DNA of 13,777 bases from JBBQWT01 sp038210375 (GTDB lineage: Bacteria > Acidobacteriota > Terriglobia > Terriglobales > Acidobacteriaceae): positions 1 through 13,777 of the forward strand of contig JBBQWT010000042.1 of the NCBI GenBank assembly GCA_038210375.1, written 5' to 3'. This document shows, piece by piece, positions 1 through 5,910 of the stretch; positions within the stretch are counted from its first letter, which is position 1; every line of letters starts with the position of its first letter. The notes under the pieces are model-generated. The model saw nothing but the letters and a program-made list of their open reading frames with translations, was not told the origin of the DNA and made no database searches. The position numbers and the translations under genes are program-made.

Positions 1-158
1 GAAGTAGGACCGAGGTCAAGGATGCACAGGGCTTCGCGGCCGGCGATGTGCCGGGCGAACTCTCCCAGTGCGCTGGAATGGCGCGCCACCTTCTCTTCAT
101 TCATCGCCATGGGCATGACCGGCGCAGGCGAAGTGTGTTCACTGCGGAATAGCCTCAT
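1..158 (-). CDS. Partial CDS, N-terminus of an unrecognised, possibly methyltransferase-like protein
   Basis: The reverse complement opens at an ATG at 158 and stays open to the window edge, giving 52 residues that begin MRLFRSEHTSPAP. The last visible residues, CILDLGPTS, resemble the hydrophobic-DxG motif I of class I SAM-dependent methyltransferases, with a short helix (SALGEFARHIAG) before it as in that fold. The motif is cut off, so this rests on about nine residues. The gene lies downstream of and in the same direction as the bactofilin, separated by a strong hairpin and an AT-rich spacer, so it is probably transcribed separately. The ribosome binding site is weak (only CAGG upstream). 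Start and strand are fairly likely; function is a guess. Confidence 0.5.
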   Translation of the reverse strand, partial: MRLFRSEHTSPAPVMPMAMNEEKVARHSSALGEFARHIAGREALCILDLGPT

Positions 159-230
159 AAAAACCTGATTAATGACAATTACAAAATAAAATCAAAACTT
201 TAATTACCCGCGCGGCCCTGCGAAACATTG
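159..230. other. AT-rich intergenic spacer
   Basis: About 50 bases (roughly 160-207) are strikingly AT-rich against GC-rich surroundings and sit directly before the partial minus-strand gene. This is where its promoter should be, but I could not find a convincing -35/-10 pair, so only the composition is reported. Confidence 0.4.
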
Positions 231-231
231 C

Positions 232-256
232 CGGCGGTCCGTTTTGCGGACCGCCG
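232..256 (-). terminator. Candidate terminator hairpin after the bactofilin gene
   Basis: A perfect 10-bp inverted repeat, CGGCGGTCCG at 232-241 and CGGACCGCCG at 247-256, encloses a 5-base TTTTG loop, starting 22 bp past the bactofilin stop. The stem is GC-rich and very stable. On the minus strand it is not followed at once by a clean U-tract; T-rich sequence comes only about 25 bases later. It may be an intrinsic terminator of imperfect form or a 3' mRNA-stabilising hairpin. Confidence 0.5.
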
Positions 257-277
257 CGGCAACAGTCGATGCAGGAG

Positions 278-862
278 CTAGACGCCCACCGAGGTGCTGG
301 CAACGGGGGTGTAAGCGCTGGGGGTGGAAGTCGAAGTCGATGGCGTGACTTCGCGCTCGATCTTTTTGGGCTTTACCGCATCCTTCTGGATGTCGATGGA
401 GCCTTTGAAGAACGCGCCATCCTCAATAACAATGCGCTGGGTGGAGATATCGCCGTTCAGGATGGCCGATTTCTTCAGCTCCACGCGCTCTGTGCCGCTG
501 ACGTTGCCATCCACCTTGCCGTGAACGACGATGTCGCGGGAATGTACGTTGGCGCGCACGCGGCCATGAGGACCGACAATCAGGCTGTGTTCGCGCAGTT
601 CAATGCTGCCCTCAACTTCACCGTCGAGATAAAGATCTTCGCTGGCGGAAAGTTCTCCTTTGATCACGACACTCTTACCAATATGGGCCACATCGGCCCT
701 GAAGTTTTCATTTTTTGTAGCTTCCACCGGTCGAACCTCCTTTTGCAGCGGCGCCATTACCGGAGCCGCAGGCTTTGCAACGGTTACATTGGGAATGGAA
801 GGGGGAAGCACCTCAGGCTTTGGCGACCGCTCTTCCTCGGGACTGTTCCTCGATTTCCACAT
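278..862 (-). CDS. Bactofilin family cytoskeletal protein
   Basis: A protein of 194 residues. Bactofilins are beta-helical proteins that polymerise without nucleotide into filaments, usually at the membrane, and help with cell shape, stalks, polarity or wall enzyme placement. The core, about residues 57-158, shows the family's repeated short beta-strands with regularly spaced glycines (VVIKGELSASEDLYLDGEVE, then IVVHGKVDGNV, then NGDISTQRIVIEDGAFFKGS). It is flanked by a proline-rich N-terminal tail (12-45) and a Ser/Thr/Pro-rich C-terminal tail (173-194), both likely disordered, as is usual. The start was set at the ATG at 862 because GGAG lies 8 bases upstream and a longer reading from 940 adds an unlike leader. 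The first residues, MWKSRN, may be a membrane-targeting motif like that of Caulobacter BacA; this is inference. It diverges from the SDR gene and is probably transcribed alone. Confidence 0.9.
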   Translation of the reverse strand: MWKSRNSPEEERSPKPEVLPPSIPNVTVAKPAAPVMAPLQKEVRPVEATKNENFRADVAHIGKSVVIKGELSASEDLYLDGEVEGSIELREHSLIVGPHGRVRANVHSRDIVVHGKVDGNVSGTERVELKKSAILNGDISTQRIVIEDGAFFKGSIDIQKDAVKPKKIEREVTPSTSTSTPSAYTPVASTSVGV

Positions 863-963
863 ATTGGATTCTCCAACCTGTCTAGTAGCAAAAGTCTCCC
901 GCCAGCCTGCGAAGTGAAGCAACCATCCGCCGCAGGTCAACGGAAAATAAGAGCTTAGCAGAG

Positions 964-992
964 ACTATACTCAACATGGTTAAACCCTGCAA
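964..992 (-). promoter_or_regulatory. Candidate promoter for the bactofilin gene
   Basis: Read on the minus strand, TTGCAG (987-992) is separated by exactly 17 bp from TATAGT (964-969). The -10 matches the sigma-70 consensus at 5 of 6 positions and the -35 keeps TTG. Transcription would start near 957, giving an mRNA leader of about 95 bases. The palindrome at 994-1006 abuts the -35 on its upstream side. Confidence 0.4.
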
Positions 993-993
993 T

Positions 994-1006
994 CGGGGAA
1001 TCCCCG
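994..1006. promoter_or_regulatory. 13-bp palindrome, candidate operator
   Basis: CGGGGAATCCCCG is a perfect 6+1+6 inverted repeat in the divergent region between the bactofilin and the SDR gene, one base from the predicted bactofilin -35. Its position and symmetry suit a dimeric regulator binding site. I do not recognise the motif as belonging to a known regulator. Confidence 0.35.
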
Positions 1007-1104
1007 TAATTAACTTCTTCTTTTCCACAACAGTTGCACTCCCCTTGATGGTGTGCACGAACAACGGCATTAAAATTGCCATAATACTCTGGCAGGGAGG
1101 CTTC

Positions 1105-1863
1105 GTGAACCCCATTTTGCAAGGAAGAGTGGCGGTGGTGACCGGCGGCGGACGCGGGATTGGAGCGGCCATCGCCCGCAACCTCGCCGCATCGGGCGCT
1201 GCCACGGTGGTGTGCGGGCGCACCCTGGGGCGCCTGCAATCCACCGCGGATGAAATCCAGAAGGCGAACGGACAATGCGAAGCCCGCGAGTGTGACGTGA
1301 CCAGGCTGAGTTCGGTGCAGGCGTTGGCTAAATTCGTGGCGGAGCGGTACGGCCGGCTCGACATTCTGATCAATAACGCGGGAGTGGGTGGCTTCGAAGC
1401 GCCGTTATATACGCTGCCGCCCAACAAGTGGGACGACATTATGAATACCAACCTGCGCGGCGTATATTACTGCATTTCCGCCCTCGCGCCCCTGATGATG
1501 GAAACGGTCAAGAAGAAATCCCCGCCGCCGGAATCCTTGTCCGCCGCCGGCTCCGGCCACATCGTGAATATTTCGTCGCTCGCCGGAAAGAACGCCCTTC
1601 CCAACGGCGCCGCCTATGCGGCATCCAAATGGGGCTTGAATGGGCTCACCTACTCGGTGGCTGAGGAATTGCGCGGCTACGGAATCAGGGTTTCCCTGGT
1701 TTGCCCGGGCTCCACCCACACCGACCTGTCTCCGCACAAGGGTAAAGATCTCGCCAAAATGCTGCAGCCAGGCGACGTGGCCAGTGCGGTGGCCATGATC
1801 GTTGCCCAGCAGCCGCAATCGTTCGCCAGTGAAGTCATCCTGCGCCCTTCGCAAAAGCCGTGA
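1105..1863 (+). CDS. SDR family NAD(P)-dependent oxidoreductase
   Basis: A classical short-chain dehydrogenase/reductase of 252 residues. The Rossmann cofactor motif TGGGRGIG is at 13-20, the NNAG motif at 90-93, the conserved Asn of the NTNL segment at about 116, and the catalytic set Ser158, Tyr171 and Lys175 (YAASK) is complete, so the enzyme should be active. The PCPGS-like turn after the active site (VCPGSTHTD) is also typical. The GTG at 1105 was chosen because GGGAGG (1095-1100) sits 4 bases upstream and the protein then begins about 12 residues before the glycine motif; reading from 976 adds a 43-residue leader unlike the family. There is a small insertion, KKKSPPPESLSAAGSG, before the catalytic Ser strand. 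Many such proteins are labelled 3-oxoacyl-ACP reductase, but the substrate cannot be told from sequence and no neighbour helps. Confidence 0.9.
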   Translation: MNPILQGRVAVVTGGGRGIGAAIARNLAASGAATVVCGRTLGRLQSTADEIQKANGQCEARECDVTRLSSVQALAKFVAERYGRLDILINNAGVGGFEAPLYTLPPNKWDDIMNTNLRGVYYCISALAPLMMETVKKKSPPPESLSAAGSGHIVNISSLAGKNALPNGAAYAASKWGLNGLTYSVAEELRGYGIRVSLVCPGSTHTDLSPHKGKDLAKMLQPGDVASAVAMIVAQQPQSFASEVILRPSQKP

Positions 1864-2017
1864 CCGGCGCCCGTGTGAGCAACTCAAGACCCCGGGAGGG
1901 CATCTCAAGAGACCAGTTGGTTTCCTGCGCTTTTTGCAACGCACTTGAAGGTCAACCGGGAAACTGGCGGCGGAATATTTTCAACAATTTCTAAAAATCA
2001 ATGTGGAGGAAAAATCA

Positions 2018-2416
2018 ATGTCTGACAATGATGGTGGAGCGGGCTTAGTTTGGTTTCTTGCAGGAATCGGTATTGGCGCGATTGCGGGAGTTTTGTATGC
2101 TCCCCGGCCAGGAAACGAAACCCGCGATCTCGTGGCTGAAAAAGTTGGCCAGGGCCGTGACTACATGAGCCAGAAAGGCAGCCAGGTTGCTGATCAGGCT
2201 TCGCAGTTCGGTCGCCAGGTCGCTGACCAGGCTTCGCAGTACACCGATCGCACCAAGGAAGTGGTGCGCCAGAAGACCGACCAGATCAGCAACGTGGTCA
2301 AACAGCAGAAAGACCAGATCTCGGCCGCGGTCGACGCCGGAAAACAGGCATATCGCGACACCACGAGCCCGACCAACCCCAACCCTAACCCCGGCTTCCA
2401 ATCAAACCAGGGTTAA
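2018..2416 (+). CDS. YtxH domain-containing membrane-anchored protein
   Basis: A protein of 132 residues. One N-terminal membrane segment (about 10-28, glycine-rich) is followed by LYAPRPGNETR, the hallmark of YtxH-domain proteins (usual form LFAPxSGxETR). The rest, to about residue 115, is a charged, Gln-rich amphipathic helix built from 11-residue units with Gln at each unit's end (63, 74, 85, 96). The C-terminus is a short Pro/Asn tail. The ATG at 2018 is preceded by GGAGGA with 7-base spacing, so it is preferred over the in-frame GTG at 2003, which overlaps the ribosome site. The next gene, 54 bp downstream, encodes a DUF948-like protein; in Bacillus subtilis ytxG and ytxH form a SigB-controlled general stress operon, suggesting an envelope-stress role here by analogy. 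Molecular function is unknown. Confidence 0.85.
   Translation: MSDNDGGAGLVWFLAGIGIGAIAGVLYAPRPGNETRDLVAEKVGQGRDYMSQKGSQVADQASQFGRQVADQASQYTDRTKEVVRQKTDQISNVVKQQKDQISAAVDAGKQAYRDTTSPTNPNPNPGFQSNQG
2183..2239 (+). repeat. Tandem 24-nt repeat within the YtxH-like gene
   Basis: Two 24-base copies (2183-2206 and 2216-2239) spaced 33 bases apart both encode QVADQASQ and differ at only two third-codon positions. The 33-base period equals the 11-residue period of the protein helix, pointing to internal duplication of one repeat unit. Confidence 0.8.
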
Positions 2417-2470
2417 GCAACGTAACCGAAACTGAATTCGCCCCAAGGCTAACCGCAGGAGAGCGCATCG

Positions 2471-2980
2471 ATGGATAACACATACTTGATCATTTTCGTC
2501 GGACTGACCGCCGTGGCGGTGGTAATCCAGGCCGGTATCCTGATCGCGCTCTTCATTACCGCCAAAAGCGCCACCGCGAAACTGGATGCGCTCATCGGAC
2601 AATTCAATGTGCGCGTTCTTCCGGTCATGGATAACCTGGGCAACCTCATTGTTGATCTCGGCCCCAAGGTCAGGGTCATCTCCACCAACCTGGTGGAGAC
2701 GACCGAGACCATCAAGACCCAGGTTGGCAAGCTGGATGTGGCTCTCACGGACATCACGGCGAAGGCGCAGAACCAGGTCGACCGCGCGGAACAACTGGTG
2801 TCGAACACCATCAACAAGGTAGAGAACACCACCACGGTGCTGCAGAATTCCGTGCTGTCACCCGTCTACCAGGTGGCCGGCGTCATCAACGGGCTCACCG
2901 TCGGAGTCACTTCGTTATTCAATAAACGGCGCCGACAGCCTCCCAACGGTGCGGGAGCTGATGACGAGCTCTTCATCTGA
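2471..2980 (+). CDS. DUF948/YtxG-like membrane-anchored helical protein
   Basis: A protein of 169 residues. One strongly hydrophobic N-terminal helix (about 5-31) is followed by a long Ala/Val/Thr/Asn-rich helical region (35-128) with heptad-like hydrophobic spacing, as in DUF948 proteins, then a second hydrophobic stretch SPVYQVAGVINGLTVGVTSL (130-149), a basic patch NKRRR and an acidic end, DDELFI. AGGAG at 2457-2461 lies 9 bases before the ATG. It follows the YtxH-like gene and is followed by a strong terminator, so the two genes form a small unit. The pairing matches ytxG-ytxH of Bacillus in reversed order. No catalytic motif is visible; a scaffold or stress-related envelope role is inference. 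Confidence 0.75.
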   Translation: MDNTYLIIFVGLTAVAVVIQAGILIALFITAKSATAKLDALIGQFNVRVLPVMDNLGNLIVDLGPKVRVISTNLVETTETIKTQVGKLDVALTDITAKAQNQVDRAEQLVSNTINKVENTTTVLQNSVLSPVYQVAGVINGLTVGVTSLFNKRRRQPPNGAGADDELFI

Positions 2981-3009
2981 GGTTTTGTCGCATATATTAA
3001 CCGGGTCGC

Positions 3010-3038
3010 AGGGCACAAAAGTTGTGCCCTTTTTCTTT
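3010..3038 (+). terminator. Rho-independent terminator
   Basis: A perfect 9-bp stem, AGGGCACAA (3010-3018) and TTGTGCCCT (3022-3030), closes a 3-base loop and runs into TTTTCTTT. It lies 29 bp after the DUF948-like stop and before the ssb promoter, so it ends the YtxH/DUF948 transcript. Confidence 0.92.
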
Positions 3039-3124
3039 GGCCTTACCGGTTGGCTCGCGACATGCAACCCCTTTGCGGCGCGTGCGTAGGCTTGTTTCAA
3101 TTTCGCCGAAATCGCCGCCCCCGG

Positions 3125-3153
3125 GTGACGATGGTCCGCCCGGCTGATATAGT
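3125..3153 (+). promoter_or_regulatory. Candidate ssb promoter with extended -10
   Basis: GTGACG (3125-3130, 4 of 6 to consensus) is followed after exactly 17 bp by TATAGT (3148-3153, 5 of 6), with TGA directly before it making an extended -10 element. Transcription would start near 3160, about 32 bases before the ssb start codon. Confidence 0.5.
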
Positions 3154-3191
3154 TGGCAATCTGCTGATCCAAAAAATCGAAGGAAGTGGAC

Positions 3192-3659
3192 ATGCCAAAA
3201 AGCATCAACAAAGTCATTCTCATCGGAAACCTGGGAAAAGATCCCGAGCTCAAGTACACCAATAACGGCACTGCGGTTGCCAAATTCAGCCTCGCCACTT
3301 CTGACCGCTTCAAAGACAAGGCCGGTGAATTTCAGGAGCGGACGGAGTGGCATAACATCGTCTGCTGGCAACGCACCGCGGAGATCGCGGCGGAATATCT
3401 GAAGAAGGGTGGCAAAGTCTATATCGAAGGCCGTCTGCACACCGACTCCTGGGATGACAAGGAAACCGGACAAAAGAAATATCGCACCGAAATTGTCTGC
3501 AACGACCTGATGCTGCTGGGCGGCCGCGGTGGCGAGAGCGCGCCCGACCACGATGGCGAAAGCGCTCCGCGCAGCAAGGGCTCCTCGGAATCGCACGGGC
3601 GAGGCGGCGCCGATTCGATGCCGGCTACCGAGATTACCGACGACGATATTCCCTTCTAA
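3192..3659 (+). CDS. ssb: Single-stranded DNA-binding protein
   Basis: SSB coats single-stranded DNA in replication, recombination and repair and recruits partners through its C-terminal tip. The protein has 155 residues. The OB-fold domain (about 1-110) opens with SINKVILIGNLGKDPELKYT and includes FSLATSDRF, EWHNIVCW, EYLKKGGKVYIEGRL and the YRTEIVCNDLMLL end strand, all standard for bacterial SSB. A low-complexity Gly/Ser/Glu linker (about 113-148) leads to the canonical acidic tip DDDIPF, so the protein is intact. The ATG at 3192 was chosen since AAGGA lies 7 bases upstream; the in-frame GTG at 3186 overlaps that site. It has its own candidate promoter and is not next to rpsF/rpsR as in many bacteria. 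The frataxin-like gene follows after 117 bp. Confidence 0.97.
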   Translation: MPKSINKVILIGNLGKDPELKYTNNGTAVAKFSLATSDRFKDKAGEFQERTEWHNIVCWQRTAEIAAEYLKKGGKVYIEGRLHTDSWDDKETGQKKYRTEIVCNDLMLLGGRGGESAPDHDGESAPRSKGSSESHGRGGADSMPATEITDDDIPF

Positions 3660-3776
3660 GATTCTCGTGTTTGGATTTTTTGCATTAAACCCGCTTCAAT
3701 GGTTAACGTCGGGCACGGCGGGCCTTCCGGGACCCTACCCGCCGGGCCAGCCGCGGCTTCTCCAAGCTGAAAACCT

Positions 3777-4115
3777 ATGTCCATGGATGACCAGGAATTT
3801 TCTCGTAAAGCCGACGCAGCGCTGGAACTTCTTCGCGCCAGCCTCTACAAAGCCGAAGAGACCGCGGAGATCGAAGCGGAGATGAACTCCGGCGCCCTGA
3901 AGATCAATTTCGAGGAGCCTCCGGGGACCTTCGTGATCTCTCCCAATGCGGCGGTGCAGCAAATCTGGATATCCGCTCTTTCTACCAGCTTCAAGCTGGA
4001 TTGGTCCGCCGGGGGAGATGAGTTCGTGCTATTGAAAACCGGCGAGGCCCTGAAGCCACTGGTTTCGCGTCTCATCAACCTGCACCTGGGCGAAGAAGCC
4101 GTCCAGCTCACATAG
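3777..4115 (+). CDS. cyaY: Frataxin/CyaY-like iron-binding protein
   Basis: A protein of 112 residues, close to the usual length of bacterial CyaY (about 106). CyaY binds iron through an acidic ridge and modulates Fe-S cluster assembly on IscS/IscU. Visible family features are an acidic first helix (MDDQEFSRKADAALELL), the strand pair IEAEMNSGALKINF, then FVISPNAAVQQIWIS with the conserved Trp64, then FKLDW and a closing helix (EALKPLVSRLINLHL). Acidic residues at 4, 5, 7, 13, 17, 27, 28, 31, 33 and 35 could form the iron-binding ridge. Two start codons are possible, 3777 and 3783; neither has a clear Shine-Dalgarno site. No isc/suf genes are nearby. The assignment is by pattern similarity to E. 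coli CyaY and is fairly confident at fold level. Confidence 0.75.
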   Translation: MSMDDQEFSRKADAALELLRASLYKAEETAEIEAEMNSGALKINFEEPPGTFVISPNAAVQQIWISALSTSFKLDWSAGGDEFVLLKTGEALKPLVSRLINLHLGEEAVQLT

Positions 4116-4139
4116 CTCGGTGGCTGCGCCAGACCTGAG
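4116..4139. terminator. Imperfect hairpin between convergent genes
   Basis: The 26 bases between the cyaY-like stop and the aroA stop can fold on TGGC-TGC-GCCA, extended with bulges by GG/CC and CTC/GAG. Convergent genes often share such a bidirectional terminator, but no T-tract follows on either strand, so support is weak. Confidence 0.25.
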
Positions 4140-4141
4140 GT

Positions 4142-5434
4142 CTAACGCTCCACAATGCTCTCCAGCTTCGTAAAAAAGTCTGGATAAGAGATTCCCACGC
4201 AGGCCGCGGAATCGATGGTGCTCTCCCCGGCGGCGCCGAGCGCGGCCACCGCAAAGGCCATGGCGATGCGATGATCGTCCGCTGAATGAATTACGGCTCC
4301 CTTCAATTTCTGCCTACCGGGAACAACCATTCCGTCATCAAACTCTTCGCAAGTGGCGCCCATGCGCCGCAGGTTGGCGACTACTTCGGCGATGCGGTCA
4401 CTCTCTTTAAACCGCAGCTCACGCGCGTCGCGGATCTCGATTCCTTCCTCGGTGTAAGGAGCGATGGCCGCGAGTACCGGCAACTCATCGATGAGGGCCG
4501 CGGAACGCGCACCGCTGACTTTGATCCCCAGCAGCCTGCCCGGTTCAATCTTGAGCGTGCCGCGGAGCTCACCGTGGTGGTCCTCCACCTGGATCATGGT
4601 GATGCGTGCTCCCATGCCGCTGAGAACGTCGAGAAACGCCGACCGCGTGGGGTTTAGTAGCACCTCTTCCACGATCAGGCTGGATTGCGGTAGGATGACC
4701 GCGGCCGCCAGGAAAAATGCCGCCGACGATATATCCCCCGGGATGTCGGTGTCGATGGCAGTCAGTAGCTGGCCGCCGGCGATGCTGACGCGGTTGCGGC
4801 CGCGCTCGATGCGGGCGCCGAATGCCTCCAGCGCCAGCTCTCCGTGGTCGCGTGTGCTCGACGGCTCTTCGATGGTGGTTTCGCCCGAAGCCAGCAGGCC
4901 GGCAAACAACAGACAAGTCTTGACCTGGGCACTGGCAATGGGAATCTTGTAGTCGATGCCGTGCAGCGCGCTGCCCTCGATGGAAATGGGCGGCAGATTT
5001 TCAGGGGCGGAGATGTGCGCACCCATCCAGCTAAGCGGCTCGATCACGCGGGCCATGGGACGCCGCGACAACGACTCATCCCCCGCCAGCCGTGAAGCAA
5101 AGTTTTGTGCCGCCAGAATTCCCGCCAGCATGCGCATTGTGGTGCCGGAGTTCCCACAATCAAGTTCTCGGTTGGGCGGATCCAGCTGGGGACCGCGGCC
5201 CGCGATGGTGACGGTGGTTCCCTCCTGCTGGATTTCTAACCCCAGCGCTCGCAGGCAGGCCAGGGTGGCGGCACAATCCGCGCCCGGCGAAAAATTTCGC
5301 AGCGTGGTGACGCCGGTGGCGAGGGCCGCCAGCATGGCGTAGCGGTGGCTGATCGATTTATCGCCCGGCAGACGTACCGCGCCCGCCACCTTGACCGCCG
5401 GTCTAATGGTGAAAGATGGTGTGAATGATGACAT
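4142..5434 (-). CDS. aroA: 3-phosphoshikimate 1-carboxyvinyltransferase (EPSP synthase)
   Basis: EPSP synthase transfers enolpyruvyl from PEP to shikimate-3-phosphate, the sixth step of the shikimate pathway, in the cytoplasm. The protein has 430 residues, normal for the family. Motifs in order are LPGDKSISHR (22-31), CGNSGTTMR (93-101), SAQVK (168-172), RDHGE (195-199), NPTR (261-264), the acidic pair in IDELP (Asp316, Glu317), LRFKESDR (340-347) and DDHR (386-389). GDKS, SAQVK and NPTR, with the R-x-H-x-E element, are the pattern used to define class II EPSP synthases, distinct from the E. coli type. The ATG at 5434 was chosen because it begins 22 bp after the preceding gene and puts the first motif at the normal distance; a longer reading from 5587 would overlap that gene. 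No Shine-Dalgarno site is seen, so translation may depend on the upstream gene. Confidence 0.96.
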   Translation of the reverse strand: MSSFTPSFTIRPAVKVAGAVRLPGDKSISHRYAMLAALATGVTTLRNFSPGADCAATLACLRALGLEIQQEGTTVTIAGRGPQLDPPNRELDCGNSGTTMRMLAGILAAQNFASRLAGDESLSRRPMARVIEPLSWMGAHISAPENLPPISIEGSALHGIDYKIPIASAQVKTCLLFAGLLASGETTIEEPSSTRDHGELALEAFGARIERGRNRVSIAGGQLLTAIDTDIPGDISSAAFFLAAAVILPQSSLIVEEVLLNPTRSAFLDVLSGMGARITMIQVEDHHGELRGTLKIEPGRLLGIKVSGARSAALIDELPVLAAIAPYTEEGIEIRDARELRFKESDRIAEVVANLRRMGATCEEFDDGMVVPGRQKLKGAVIHSADDHRIAMAFAVAALGAAGESTIDSAACVGISYPDFFTKLESIVER

Positions 5435-5456
5435 CGGGTGGGGTGAAAAGAAGGCG

Positions 5457-5870
5457 TTACCCGCGCGAGGATGCGGCAGAGCTGGTTTCGCGCAGCAGCT
5501 CGGCGGGAACTTCCTTGATGGTGAGATTAAATTCGAAACTGGGAACGCCGTCGCCGCGGCCCCAGCGGTTGGTTTGCCAGTGGGCACGTAGCAGCCGTAT
5601 TTCCGGTTTGGCCGTCAGGTCGAGCAGCAGGGGATGCTTGCCCAGGTAGAACTTCTGGGGAAACGCAGCCAAGGATTTCTCCCCCCAGGCGGCGCCATCA
5701 GCCGAACCCCAGACGCTGACATCCAGCGCTTGTTGTTCGATGATGCCGGTGATATGCAGGGTGAGCAAAAAGATTCGACCGGCGGCGGCCGAAATATCCA
5801 GAGGCTCACCATCACCGGCGCCGCTCACCTGGGTATTTTGCGGAACTAGGGTGGCGTCAAGCATGAGCAT
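5457..5870 (-). CDS. Conserved-looking hypothetical protein upstream of aroA
   Basis: A protein of 137 residues that I cannot assign to a named family. Composition and pattern suggest a soluble all-beta fold: alternating hydrophobic strands (RIFLLTLHITGI, ALDVSVWGSADG, FEFNLTIKEV), a central FPQKFYLGKHPLLLDL, and HWQTNRWGRGDG, which looks like a loop conserved for function or packing. There is no signal peptide or membrane segment. It may start at 5870 or at the second Met at 5864; neither has a ribosome site, and TACAAT (5873-5878 on this strand) lies just before, so a short-leader transcript is possible. It ends 22 bp before aroA and follows the alpha/beta hydrolase by 40 bp, so it belongs to the four-gene run. 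Similarly patterned proteins seem familiar from Acidobacteriota, but this is recollection, not a search. Confidence 0.75.
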   Translation of the reverse strand: MLMLDATLVPQNTQVSGAGDGEPLDISAAAGRIFLLTLHITGIIEQQALDVSVWGSADGAAWGEKSLAAFPQKFYLGKHPLLLDLTAKPEIRLLRAHWQTNRWGRGDGVPSFEFNLTIKEVPAELLRETSSAASSRG

Positions 5871-5910
5871 GAATTGTATTGGTTGTGCGGGGAAAACGAA
5901 ACCTCCCGGG

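Noticed and set aside
976..1104. N-terminal extension of the SDR protein with a hydrophobic stretch, possibly a signal
   Set aside because: The GTG at 1105 has a good ribosome site and the right distance to the glycine motif; the extension is translated intergenic sequence.
882..1451. Long minus-strand open frame of 189 codons across the SDR start and intergenic region
   Set aside because: It overlaps the SDR gene in antisense and the bactofilin start; its translation shows no family motif, while the SDR frame has a complete catalytic set.
1915..1965. Possible long-range RNA fold (CCAG/CTGG, TTTCC/GGAAA and TGCG/CGCA pairings) upstream of the YtxH-like gene
   Set aside because: The pairings need bulges and large loops, there is no T-tract, and nothing matches a known riboswitch.
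3716..3744. 7-bp inverted repeat between ssb and the cyaY-like gene
   Set aside because: The loop is 15 bases, no T-tract follows, and such short GC-rich repeats are expected by chance here.
5435..5587. N-terminal extension of AroA by 51 residues
   Set aside because: It would overlap the preceding gene's end in another frame and precede the normal AroA N-terminus with low-complexity sequence; the ATG at 5434 fits family length.
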